Below, in pieces: positions 45,383-54,464 of a DNA stretch of 61,295 nt; within the stretch, counting starts at the first letter, position 1, and each line of letters begins with the position of its first letter. Source of the DNA: an uncultured Romboutsia sp. (lineage in GTDB: Bacteria > Bacillota > Clostridia > Peptostreptococcales > Peptostreptococcaceae); NCBI GenBank assembly GCA_937880075.1, contig CALFLM010000054.1, forward strand, positions 1 through 61,295. Direction: 5' to 3'. A program made the position numbers and the translations under genes. The notes below the pieces were generated by a model. It was not told where the DNA came from. It saw nothing but the letters and a program-made list of their open reading frames with translations, and did no database searches.

Positions 45383-45464
45383 TAATTAAATTTATAATAA
45401 TAAAAATATATATTAAAGCTTAATAATTTAATATATGACATGGAGTGAAAAATGGAGGAGAAAA

Positions 45465-47231
45465 ATGAGTAATGAAAAATGGTTACTTAAAAATAGAAAA
45501 GTTGACTTAAAAGCTATGTCAGAGAAATATAAAATAAGTCAATTACTTTGTAAATTGATGGTAAATAGAGATATAACTGATGACAATATAATAAATAGTT
45601 ACATAAACCCTGTATATGAAAATTTACATTCGCATAAAACTATGAAGGATGTAACTGTTGCAGTAGATATTATAAAAAGAAAAATACAAGAAAATAAGAA
45701 AATTAGGATTATAGGTGACTATGACGTAGATGGGATAATTAGTGTTTTTATCCTATATACAGCACTTAAAAAGTGTGGGGCAAATGTAGACTATGAAATA
45801 CCTGATAGAATCAAAGATGGATACGGTATAAATGAAAATATAGTAAAGGTAGCTTATGATGAAGGTGTAGATACTATAATAACTTGTGATAATGGAATTT
45901 CAGCAATAGATCAAATACAATATGCCAAAGATTTAGGATTAATAGTAATAGTTACAGACCATCATGATATTCCATTTATAGAAGAGGATGGAGTAAGAAG
46001 GTTTATATCCTCACAAGCAGATGCAATAATAAATCCAAAACAAATAGAATGTGAATATGAATTTAAAAGTATATGTGGTGCTGGAGTTGCCTTTAAATTA
46101 ATGGAAGCATTATATGAAGAGTTAGGAATGGATAAAAAAGAGAGCTATAAATTAATTGAATTTGTAGCTATAGCAACAGTTTGTGATGTAGTTGATTTAA
46201 TTGATGAAAATAGGATATTCGTAAAAAATGGATTAAGTATGCTTAATAATACTGAAAATATTGGCGTAAAAGCACTTAAAAAAGCATCTGGTTTAGAAGA
46301 TAAAGAAATTACAGCATATCACTTAGGATTTGTAATAGGCCCATGTTTAAATGCATCTGGAAGACTTGATTCTGCTAAAAAAGGTTTAGAATTATTATTA
46401 ATAGAAGATGATGAAGAGGCTAAAAAACTAGCACAAGAAATAGTAGACTTAAATGAAGCAAGAAAGAATATGACAAAAGAAGGTGTAGATAGGGCTATTA
46501 ATATAATTGATAGTACAGAGATTAATAATGATAATATATTAGTTGTATACATACCCGATATACACGAAAGTCTTGCAGGTATAGTAGCAGGTAGAGTAAA
46601 AGAAAAGTACAACAAGCCTACTATAATACTTACAAAGTCAGAAGAAGGTGTAAAAGGATCTGCAAGATCTATAGAAGAATATAATATGTTTGAAGGATTA
46701 TTGGCTTGCAAGGAACTACTTGATAAGTTTGGTGGGCACCCTATGGCAGCAGGATTGTCATTACAAGAAGATAAGATTGATGAATTAAGAAAAGAGTTAA
46801 ATAATAAATGTGAATTAACAGATGAAGATTTAACTAAAAAGATAATGATAGATGCATCCCTTCCTCTAGAATATTTAAATACAAACCTTATCAAAGAATT
46901 AGATGTATTAGAGCCTTTTGGTAAAGGCAATGCTAAGCCAGTATTTGGTGTTAGAGATACAAAAGTTACTAAGGCTATGCTACTTGGAAAAGATAAAAAT
47001 GTTTTAAAGTTAAAGCTTTTAACAAATAATAACCTTACTATTGATGCTATGATATTTAATGATTTAGAAAATTTTGAAAGTAAGGTTATAGAAAAGTATG
47101 GTAATGAAGGGTTAGAGAATTTATATAATAAATCTAATAATAATATATCTATGGATTTTACATTCTATCCATCTATAAATGAATGGAATGGAAATGAGAA
47201 TATACAAATTATAGTTAATGGTATTAGATAG
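45465..47231 (+). CDS. recJ: Single-stranded-DNA-specific exonuclease RecJ
   Basis: A DHH-family 5'-3' exonuclease of DNA repair. The catalytic motifs appear as GDYDVDGI (about residue 84), VTDHHDIP (DHH) and the DHHA1 motif GGHPMAAGLSL; the C-terminal OB-like domain (LDVLEPFGKGNAKPVF) follows. I chose the ATG at 45465, preceded by GGAGGAG; an upstream in-frame ATG at 45435 lacks a good site. Length is 588 aa. Confidence 0.94.
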   Translation: MSNEKWLLKNRKVDLKAMSEKYKISQLLCKLMVNRDITDDNIINSYINPVYENLHSHKTMKDVTVAVDIIKRKIQENKKIRIIGDYDVDGIISVFILYTALKKCGANVDYEIPDRIKDGYGINENIVKVAYDEGVDTIITCDNGISAIDQIQYAKDLGLIVIVTDHHDIPFIEEDGVRRFISSQADAIINPKQIECEYEFKSICGAGVAFKLMEALYEELGMDKKESYKLIEFVAIATVCDVVDLIDENRIFVKNGLSMLNNTENIGVKALKKASGLEDKEITAYHLGFVIGPCLNASGRLDSAKKGLELLLIEDDEEAKKLAQEIVDLNEARKNMTKEGVDRAINIIDSTEINNDNILVVYIPDIHESLAGIVAGRVKEKYNKPTIILTKSEEGVKGSARSIEEYNMFEGLLACKELLDKFGGHPMAAGLSLQEDKIDELRKELNNKCELTDEDLTKKIMIDASLPLEYLNTNLIKELDVLEPFGKGNAKPVFGVRDTKVTKAMLLGKDKNVLKLKLLTNNNLTIDAMIFNDLENFESKVIEKYGNEGLENLYNKSNNNISMDFTFYPSINEWNGNENIQIIVNGIR

Positions 47232-47640
47232 TAGAATATAAAGGTAAATTATTAAAAAATTAATAGTAGATTAAATAAATGGATAACCTAAAGCAATATA
47301 GAGTTTTAGATATAGACAACTAATTAATAATAAACTATAATGAAAGTTCGAGAAAAATTGATACTTTGTAAAAGTTATATTTTCACCAAATATTGATAAA
47401 AAATGATTAAGAAGATATAATAATATTATTAACGATTATTTAAACAAAATAGTAAAAAATATTCGTATATTACTATTTACATATATTTAAATTAAACATT
47501 ATAAAAAGTAAAATTATTTATAAATAGGAAACATAGCTAATTATAAATTGAACAATAAAGTTAATAAAATAGATAAAAGTTAAAGTTTAATATCTAATAA
47601 TCATAAAAATAGAACATTAAAAGCTATTAGGAGGGTCATC
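47232..47640. other. 409-base intergenic region before apt
   Basis: Very AT-rich DNA with no convincing ORF, terminator or riboswitch. It must contain the apt promoter, which I could not place. Confidence 0.5.
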
Positions 47641-48153
47641 ATGGACTTAAAGAAAGCAATAAGAGAAATTGAAAACTTCCCAAAAGAAGGAATAAACTTT
47701 AAAGACATAACAACATTAATGCAAGATGGAGAAACTTTCAAGTACACAATAGATGCATTTATAGATGAGTTAAAAGATAAAAATATAGATGTGATAGTAG
47801 GTCCAGAAGCTAGAGGATTCTTAATGGGAACTCCAGTTGCTTATGGTTTAGGTGTTGGATTTGTTCCAGTTAGAAAACCTGGTAAATTACCAGCAGAAAC
47901 TATAAGCTACAGTTATGGATTAGAGTACGGAAGTGATACATTACAAATACACAAAGATGCAATAAAGCCAGGTCAAAGAGTAGCTATAGTAGATGATTTA
48001 TTAGCTACAGGAGGAACTATGGAAGCTGCAGCAAAACTAATAGAAAAATTAGGTGGAGAAGTAGTTTCTATGCAATTTTTAATAGAATTAGGGTTCTTAA
48101 ACGGAAGAGAAAAATTATCTCAATACGAAGTAAATTCTTTAATAAAGTACTAG
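47641..48153 (+). CDS. apt: Adenine phosphoribosyltransferase
   Basis: It converts adenine and PRPP to AMP in purine salvage. The PRPP motif VAIVDDLLATGGTMEAA is at about residues 117-133, and the family's FPKEGINFKDIT opening and VGPEARGFLMG motif are present. Length is 170 aa. The ATG follows AGGAGGG. Its stop lies in a short perfect palindrome. relA follows, as in many Firmicutes. Confidence 0.98.
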   Translation: MDLKKAIREIENFPKEGINFKDITTLMQDGETFKYTIDAFIDELKDKNIDVIVGPEARGFLMGTPVAYGLGVGFVPVRKPGKLPAETISYSYGLEYGSDTLQIHKDAIKPGQRVAIVDDLLATGGTMEAAAKLIEKLGGEVVSMQFLIELGFLNGREKLSQYEVNSLIKY

Positions 48154-48160
48154 TACTTTG

Positions 48161-48189
48161 AAAATAGTTGGTATATAGCCAACTATTTT
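48161..48189 (+). terminator. Hairpin between apt and relA
   Basis: AAAATAGTTGG pairs with CCAACTATTTT around a seven-base loop, with a short T stretch after. It may reduce read-through into relA, 35 bases downstream. Confidence 0.75.
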
Positions 48190-48223
48190 AATATATAAAT
48201 TTATACTTGAAATAGGTGGTATT

Positions 48224-50425
48224 ATGCAAGATAAGGAAATTCAAGAACTTATAGAAAAGATAAAGAAATATGCAAATGACGAAGATGTTAGTTTAGTTGA
48301 AAAAGCTTATTACTTTGGAAAAAAGGCACATGATGGACAGTTTAGAAAATCAGGAGAACCTTATTTTATACATCCGGTAGCAGTAGCAAATATTTTATGT
48401 GATATGGAATTAGATATAGAAACTATAATAGCAGGTTTGCTTCATGATGTAGTTGAAGATACTGAATACACATATGAAGATATAGAAAGAGAGTTTTCTA
48501 AAGAAATCGCTGATTTAGTAGATGGAGTAACAAAGCTTGGACAAATAAAATATCAGTCGAAAGAGGAAACACAAGCGGAAAATTTAAGAAAAATGTTTCT
48601 TGCTATGGCAAAAGATATAAGAGTTATACTTATAAAATTAGCTGATAGACTACATAACATGAGAACTCTAAAATATATGCCTCCCCAAAAAGCTAAATTT
48701 AAAGCTAAAGAAACTCTTGAGATATATGGTGGGATAGCTAATAGATTAGGAATATCTATGATTAAATGGGAACTTGAAGATTTAGCTTTAAGATATATAG
48801 ATCCAGAAGGATATTATGATTTAGTTGAAAGAGTTGCTAAAAAAAGAAGTCAAAGAGAAGCCTATATAGAAAATGTACTTAATATATTAAACAAATCATT
48901 TGAAGATGTAAATATCAAGTGTAATGTATATGGAAGACCAAAGCATTTTTATAGTATATATAAAAAAATGCAAAATAAGCATAAGAGCTTCCAAGATATA
49001 TACGATTTAATGGCAGTTAGAATAATTGTCGATACTGTAAAAGATTGTTATGCAGTTCTTGGTATGATACATACATTATGGACTCCTATGCCAGGAAGAT
49101 TTAAAGATTATATAGCTATGCCAAAGGCAAATATGTATCAAAGTTTACATACTACAGTTATAGGTCCAGATGGTGAGCCTTTAGAGATACAAATAAGAAC
49201 TAAAGAAATGCACAATATAGCTGAGTACGGGATAGCAGCACACTGGAAATATAAAGAAGGAAATACTAGTCAAAAACAAAGCAACATAGAAGGAAAACTT
49301 CAGTGGTTAAGACAAATGATGGAATGGGAAAAAGACTTAAAAGACCCACAAGAATTTATGGATGCACTTAAAGAAGATGTATTCAGTAGTCAAGTATATG
49401 TATTTACTCCTAAGGGAGATGTCGTAGAACTTCCAGCGGAGTCAACACCAATAGACTTTGCCTACAGAGTGCATACAAATGTAGGAAATAAATGTGTTGG
49501 TGCAAAGATAGATGGAAGAATCGTTCCTCTTGATTATAAACTTCAAAATGGTAATATAGTTGAAATATTAACATCTTCAAACTCTAATGGTCCAAGCAGA
49601 GACTGGATAAATATTGTTAAAACACCTAATGCTAAGAGTAGAATTAGACAATGGTTCAAAAAAGAAAGAAGAGAAGAAAATATTCAAAGAGGAACGGAAA
49701 TACTTGAAAAAGAATTAAAAAAATATCATATACAATTAAAAGATCATAATATAGAAAAATATATGCAACAAATGACTAAGAAATTTAATCAACCAACAGT
49801 AGAAGATTTAATAGCTACTATTGGGTATGGTGGAATAATGCCAGCGCATGTAGTTCCTAAAATAAGGGACTTATATGAAAAAGAAGTTAAAAAGCTTCAA
49901 AAAGAAGAAATAAATGATATTGAAAAACACAGTATAAGTGATGCAAAATACAAGCAAAAGAGAAATAAGAATAATTCTCAAGGAATAGTAGTAAAAGGGT
50001 TAGATAATATACTTATAAGATTTGCTAAATGCTGTAATCCACTTCCTGGTGATGAGATTATAGGCTATATAACTAAAGGAAGAGGGGTTGCTATACATAG
50101 AGCAGATTGTCCTAATGCAAATGTTAAGGGAGATTTCTTCCAAAATAGACTAGTAGATGTAGCTTGGAGTAATTCTGAAGCGAGTAAATTTGAAGCTGAA
50201 ATACAAATAAAAGCAGCTGATAAAAGAGGAATAATAAATGATATAACTCATATAGTCGCAATAGAAAAAGTTTCTTTAAATGGAATAAGTGCAAGAAAAG
50301 GAAGAGATAATGTAGTAAGTGTAAATCTACTAGTAGAAGTTAATAATATAGACGAATTAAATACAATAATGAAAAAGATAAAATCAATTCCTGGTGTTGA
50401 AAATATTTATAGAGTAGTTAACTAG
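48224..50425 (+). CDS. relA: Bifunctional (p)ppGpp synthetase/hydrolase
   Basis: It makes and degrades the stringent-response alarmone. The hydrolase domain retains HDVVEDT (HD and catalytic residues) near residue 74; the synthetase domain (about 230-350) shows RFKDYIAMPKANMYQSLHTT; TGS, zinc-finger (CCNPLPGDEI and HRADCPNA) and ACT domains follow. Since HD is intact, it is a Rel-type enzyme active in both directions. Length is 733 aa. dtd starts 9 bases later. Confidence 0.97.
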   Translation: MQDKEIQELIEKIKKYANDEDVSLVEKAYYFGKKAHDGQFRKSGEPYFIHPVAVANILCDMELDIETIIAGLLHDVVEDTEYTYEDIEREFSKEIADLVDGVTKLGQIKYQSKEETQAENLRKMFLAMAKDIRVILIKLADRLHNMRTLKYMPPQKAKFKAKETLEIYGGIANRLGISMIKWELEDLALRYIDPEGYYDLVERVAKKRSQREAYIENVLNILNKSFEDVNIKCNVYGRPKHFYSIYKKMQNKHKSFQDIYDLMAVRIIVDTVKDCYAVLGMIHTLWTPMPGRFKDYIAMPKANMYQSLHTTVIGPDGEPLEIQIRTKEMHNIAEYGIAAHWKYKEGNTSQKQSNIEGKLQWLRQMMEWEKDLKDPQEFMDALKEDVFSSQVYVFTPKGDVVELPAESTPIDFAYRVHTNVGNKCVGAKIDGRIVPLDYKLQNGNIVEILTSSNSNGPSRDWINIVKTPNAKSRIRQWFKKERREENIQRGTEILEKELKKYHIQLKDHNIEKYMQQMTKKFNQPTVEDLIATIGYGGIMPAHVVPKIRDLYEKEVKKLQKEEINDIEKHSISDAKYKQKRNKNNSQGIVVKGLDNILIRFAKCCNPLPGDEIIGYITKGRGVAIHRADCPNANVKGDFFQNRLVDVAWSNSEASKFEAEIQIKAADKRGIINDITHIVAIEKVSLNGISARKGRDNVVSVNLLVEVNNIDELNTIMKKIKSIPGVENIYRVVN

Positions 50426-50434
50426 GAGGTTATT

Positions 50435-50884
50435 ATGAGAGCAGTTGTTCAGAGAGTATCTTCTTCAAAAGTTACAGTAGATGGAGAAGTTATTGGAAAT
50501 ATAAATAAAGGGTTACTTGTCTTACTTGGAGTAACTCATGAAGATACATCTAAAGATTTAGATTATATAATAGATAAAGTACTTAACTTAAGAATATTCG
50601 AAGATGAAAATGAAAAAATGAATTTATCATTAAAAGATGTAGGTGGAGAACTTTTAGTAGTATCTCAATTTACGCTATATGGTGATTGTAGAAAAGGTAG
50701 AAGGCCAAGTTTTTCTAGTGCGGCAAGACCAGAAGTTGCAACAAAATTATACGAAGAGTTCATAGAAAAAGCAAGGAAAGAAGGTATAGTAACTAAAACA
50801 GGAAAATTTGGTGCGCATATGATGGTTGATTTAACTAATGATGGACCAGTTACTATACTACTTGAATCAAATAGAGATTTTTAA
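50435..50884 (+). CDS. dtd: D-aminoacyl-tRNA deacylase
   Basis: It removes D-amino acids from mischarged tRNA. The motifs SQFTLYGDC (about residue 79) and NDGPVTILLES near the C-terminus (NxGPxT) are clear. Length 149 aa is standard. The ATG follows TAGGAGG. Part of the relA-dtd-MBL-hemZ-hisS string. Confidence 0.98.
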   Translation: MRAVVQRVSSSKVTVDGEVIGNINKGLLVLLGVTHEDTSKDLDYIIDKVLNLRIFEDENEKMNLSLKDVGGELLVVSQFTLYGDCRKGRRPSFSSAARPEVATKLYEEFIEKARKEGIVTKTGKFGAHMMVDLTNDGPVTILLESNRDF

Positions 50885-50896
50885 GGAGGTACAATT

Positions 50897-51511
50897 ATGA
50901 AAATAGAAAAGATAGTTGAACCGTACTTTGGGGAAAATATGTATATATTAATAGATGATGAAACTAAAAAATGTGCAGTGATAGATCCAGGTGGAGATAG
51001 TGATAAAATACTTAATTATATAAAGAAAAACTCTTTATATTTAGAATATATATTACTAACTCATGGACATGGAGATCATATAGGATCAGTTAATTATATA
51101 AAATCAAAAACTAATGTTACTATAGTTGCACATAGCGATGAAAAAGAGTTACTAAATGATAATAGAAAAAATTTAAGTTATTCTATGCATTGTGGGCCAC
51201 AAGAATTAGATGCGGATATATATGTCAAAGATAAAGATAAATTAGAACTTGGAAATTTAAAATTAAGTTTTATTCATACTCCAGGCCACACAAAAGGATG
51301 TATGTGTATAAGGGTTAATGATGATATGTTTACAGGAGATACTCTATTTGCAGGAAGTATAGGAAGAACGGATTTTTATGGTGGAGACTATAAGCAAATT
51401 GAGAAATCTTTAAATAAACTAGCTAAATTCGAAGATAAAGTAAAAATACATCCTGGGCATGGACCAAGCTCAACACTTGGTATAGAGAAGATGAGTAATC
51501 CTTATATGTAA
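50897..51511 (+). CDS. MBL-fold hydrolase (glyoxalase II-like)
   Basis: A 204-aa metallo-beta-lactamase fold protein. The metal motif THGHGDHIGS (about residues 55-64), TPGHTKG, GDTLFAGSIGR and HPGHGPSS are as in hydroxyacylglutathione hydrolase-like proteins. Without glutathione genes nearby, the thiol substrate is unknown. It lies 12 bases after dtd and 14 bases before hemZ. Confidence 0.93.
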   Translation: MKIEKIVEPYFGENMYILIDDETKKCAVIDPGGDSDKILNYIKKNSLYLEYILLTHGHGDHIGSVNYIKSKTNVTIVAHSDEKELLNDNRKNLSYSMHCGPQELDADIYVKDKDKLELGNLKLSFIHTPGHTKGCMCIRVNDDMFTGDTLFAGSIGRTDFYGGDYKQIEKSLNKLAKFEDKVKIHPGHGPSSTLGIEKMSNPYM

Positions 51512-51525
51512 AAGGAGACGTTAAA

Positions 51526-52992
51526 ATGTTAAACGTAATATTAAAAAATCATGATTTTAAGTATGAAGTTGCAGAACTTATAAAATTATTTACTTCAGAA
51601 TTTCAATTTGTAGACAACAAGAGCTTTGGAATGGTTTTAGAAAATAACCTTTTAGAATATAACAATACTTTAATAGCAACAACTAAATACTACGAAAATT
51701 ATGAGCTTAGATTTGATTCATCTGAAAATATAAAAATAGATGGTTTAACTGAGCAAGAATTAAAAAAGCTTACTAAAGAAATGATAAAAAGAAGTATGTT
51801 TAAAGTATTAAGAAAAAAATTCAATACTTATGTACCTTGGGGCATACTTACAGGAATAAGACCTGTTAAGATAGTACACACTTTATTAGATAAAGGTATG
51901 GATGATGACTTTATAAGAGAGAACTTAAAAGACAATTATCTTATAATGGATGAAAAGATAGAGCTAGCTTTAGAAATAGCAAAAAGAGAAAGAACTTTTA
52001 TATACCCTATTGATGAAAATAAAATATCTTTATATGTAGGTATACCATTTTGTCCTACAAGATGCTATTATTGCTCATTCCCAGCAAATCCATTAAAGCA
52101 GTTTGGTCATTTAAGAATAGAGTATGTTGAAAAGCTTATAGAAGAAGTTAAAGGACTTGCTAAAATAATAGAAGATACAAATAAAGAAATCGAAACATTA
52201 TATATAGGTGGAGGAACTCCAACAGCTTTAGAAAAAGAAGAATTAGATATTTTAATAACTGCTTTATATAAAGAATTAGATTTAAGTAAATTAAAAGAAT
52301 TTACAGTTGAAGCTGGAAGACCAGATTCTATAACTAGAGGAAAGTTAGAAGTTCTTAAAAAGCACAACGTAAGTAGAATAAGTATAAATCCTCAAACTAT
52401 GAATGATGAAACTTTAGAAAAAATAGGAAGAGCTCATAGTGTTTCTGATATAGTAGATTGTTTCAATATGGCTAGAGAGATAGGATTTGATAATATAAAT
52501 ATGGATCTTATATTAGGACTTGTTGATGAAGATTTAGATATGGTTAGAAATACTCTTGAGGAAATCAAAAAACTTTCACCAGAAAGTTTAACTGTACATA
52601 CATTAGCAGTTAAGAGAGCATCTAAATTAAAAGAAGATATAGAAAATTATGAGTTTACAAGGTATGAAGAAATGATAAAAATGATAGATTTATCTATGGA
52701 ATATGCAAGAGATATGGGACTTAATCCATATTATATGTATCGCCAGAAACATATGTTAGGAAACTTAGAAAATATAGGATATGCAAAAGAAGGATATGAA
52801 TGTATATATAATATTCAAATTATGGAAGAAAAGCAAAGTAATTATGCATTAGGTGCAGGATCTATATCAAAATTTGTATATGTTGATGAGGATAGAATTG
52901 AAAGAGTTGAGAATGTAAAAAACGTTGAACAGTATATAGATAGAGTTGACGAAATGATTGAAAGAAAGAGAAAGGAGATATATAAATGTTAA
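51526..52992 (+). CDS. hemZ: Coproporphyrinogen dehydrogenase-like radical SAM protein HemZ
   Basis: A HemN/HemZ-type radical SAM enzyme. The cluster motif CPTRCYYCSF (CX3CX2C) is at about residues 177-186, with YIGGGTPTAL as the SAM site. The N-terminal ~160 residues are HemZ-specific. Length is 488 aa. Many HemN-like proteins act in haem transfer or other reactions, so true coproporphyrinogen oxidation is not certain in an anaerobe without other haem genes nearby. It overlaps hisS by 7 bases. Confidence 0.9.
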   Translation: MLNVILKNHDFKYEVAELIKLFTSEFQFVDNKSFGMVLENNLLEYNNTLIATTKYYENYELRFDSSENIKIDGLTEQELKKLTKEMIKRSMFKVLRKKFNTYVPWGILTGIRPVKIVHTLLDKGMDDDFIRENLKDNYLIMDEKIELALEIAKRERTFIYPIDENKISLYVGIPFCPTRCYYCSFPANPLKQFGHLRIEYVEKLIEEVKGLAKIIEDTNKEIETLYIGGGTPTALEKEELDILITALYKELDLSKLKEFTVEAGRPDSITRGKLEVLKKHNVSRISINPQTMNDETLEKIGRAHSVSDIVDCFNMAREIGFDNINMDLILGLVDEDLDMVRNTLEEIKKLSPESLTVHTLAVKRASKLKEDIENYEFTRYEEMIKMIDLSMEYARDMGLNPYYMYRQKHMLGNLENIGYAKEGYECIYNIQIMEEKQSNYALGAGSISKFVYVDEDRIERVENVKNVEQYIDRVDEMIERKRKEIYKC

Positions 52993-54248
52993 CTAAAGCT
53001 CCAAGGGGAACAAAAGACATAACTCCAAAGGATGCATATAAATGGAATTATGTTGAAAATAAATTTAGAGAAATATGTTCATTATTTGGATATGAAGAAA
53101 TGAGAACTCCAATATTTGAACATACGGAATTATTTAAAAGAAGTGTAGGAGATACTACAGATATAGTACAAAAAGAAATGTACTCATTTACAGATAAAGG
53201 TGAAAGAGATATAACTTTAAAGCCAGAAGGAACAGCAGGAGTAGTTAGAGCATTTATAGAAAATAAATTATATGCTGATACTCAACCAACAAAGTTATTC
53301 TATATAACGCCTTGTTTTAGATACGAAAGACCTCAAGCTGGAAGACAAAGACAATTCCATCAATTTGGGATAGAAGCATTAGGTAGTGATAAACCGTCAC
53401 TAGATGCGGAAATTATAGCTTTAGCTGTACAATTTTTCAATGAGGTTGGGCTTAAAGATTTAGCAGTAAGTATAAATTCTGTTGGATGTCCTACTTGTAG
53501 AGCTGAATATAATGCTAGATTAAAAGAATATCTTGATGCTAAATCAGATGTATTATGTGAAACATGTTTAGAAAGAAAAGATAAAAATCCAATGAGAGTT
53601 ATAGACTGTAAAAACCCTACTTGTAAGGAAAGCTTAACAGATATACCTTTTATGGTTGACCATATATGTGATGATTGTAAAGATCACTTTGAAAAGTTAC
53701 AAACATACTTAAAAGAAATGGATATAAATTTTGTAGTTGATAAGACCATAGTTAGAGGTCTTGATTACTACAAGAAAACTGCATTTGAAATAATATCAAA
53801 TGATATAGGGTCTCAAAGTACAGTTTGTGGTGGAGGAAGATACGACGGACTTGTTGAACAATTAGGAGGACCTAAAGGTGTTAGTGGTATAGGATTTGGA
53901 TTAGGTGTTGAAAGATTATTATTAACTATGGAAAATAATAATATAGAAATAGAAAATCCTTATGCTACTGATATATTTATAGTAACTATAGGAGAGGAAG
54001 CAAAAACTAAGAGCTTTAAATTACTTAAGGATTTAAGAACAAACCACATAAGTGCAGAAAATGACCACTTAGATAGAAGTGTAAAGGCTCAATTTAAGTA
54101 CTCTGACAAGATAAATGCTAAGTTCACTATAGTTATAGGAGATGATGAATTAGCTAATGATACTGCTATATTAAAAAATATGGCAACATCAGAACAAATA
54201 ACTATAAAATTAAGTGAAATAGTTAAAGAATTAAAGTCTAGAATGTAA
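52986..54248 (+). CDS. hisS: Histidyl-tRNA synthetase
   Basis: A class II synthetase. Motif 2 is seen in CFRYERPQAGRQRQFHQFG (about residues 117-135), the histidine loop VRGLDYYKKTAFE and motif 3 (GVSGIGFGLGVERL). The insertion domain has Cys clusters (CPTC, CETC and CDDC), usual for the bacterial enzyme. Length is 420 aa. The ATG follows AGGAGATAT. Its start overlaps hemZ, so translation is coupled. Confidence 0.98.
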   Translation: MLTKAPRGTKDITPKDAYKWNYVENKFREICSLFGYEEMRTPIFEHTELFKRSVGDTTDIVQKEMYSFTDKGERDITLKPEGTAGVVRAFIENKLYADTQPTKLFYITPCFRYERPQAGRQRQFHQFGIEALGSDKPSLDAEIIALAVQFFNEVGLKDLAVSINSVGCPTCRAEYNARLKEYLDAKSDVLCETCLERKDKNPMRVIDCKNPTCKESLTDIPFMVDHICDDCKDHFEKLQTYLKEMDINFVVDKTIVRGLDYYKKTAFEIISNDIGSQSTVCGGGRYDGLVEQLGGPKGVSGIGFGLGVERLLLTMENNNIEIENPYATDIFIVTIGEEAKTKSFKLLKDLRTNHISAENDHLDRSVKAQFKYSDKINAKFTIVIGDDELANDTAILKNMATSEQITIKLSEIVKELKSRM

Positions 54249-54464
54249 TTATTTAATCATGAACTTAATTAAATAAATATAAACTATTATTCTGGATTTA
54301 AAATATAAAGTTAAGTTATATTCTGTTTTCTAGACAAAAGAAATATATTAGTGATAAAATCATTAATATATTTATAGACAATATTTAAAAATTTTTATAC
54401 ATATAATTATATTTAATATAAAAATAACTATTTATAGTTAAAATAAATACTTGGAGGATAAGCA

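Noticed and set aside
46319..46930. A 203-codon open frame on the minus strand
   Set aside because: It lies fully inside recJ on the opposite strand, with no ribosome binding site and a poor amino-acid make-up.
47281..47325. A 14-codon frame (MDNLKQYRVLDIDN)
   Set aside because: No ribosome binding site and too short to support.
54249..54464. T-box leader before aspS
   Set aside because: No T-box motif (AGGGTGGxACCGCG) or specifier stem is visible.
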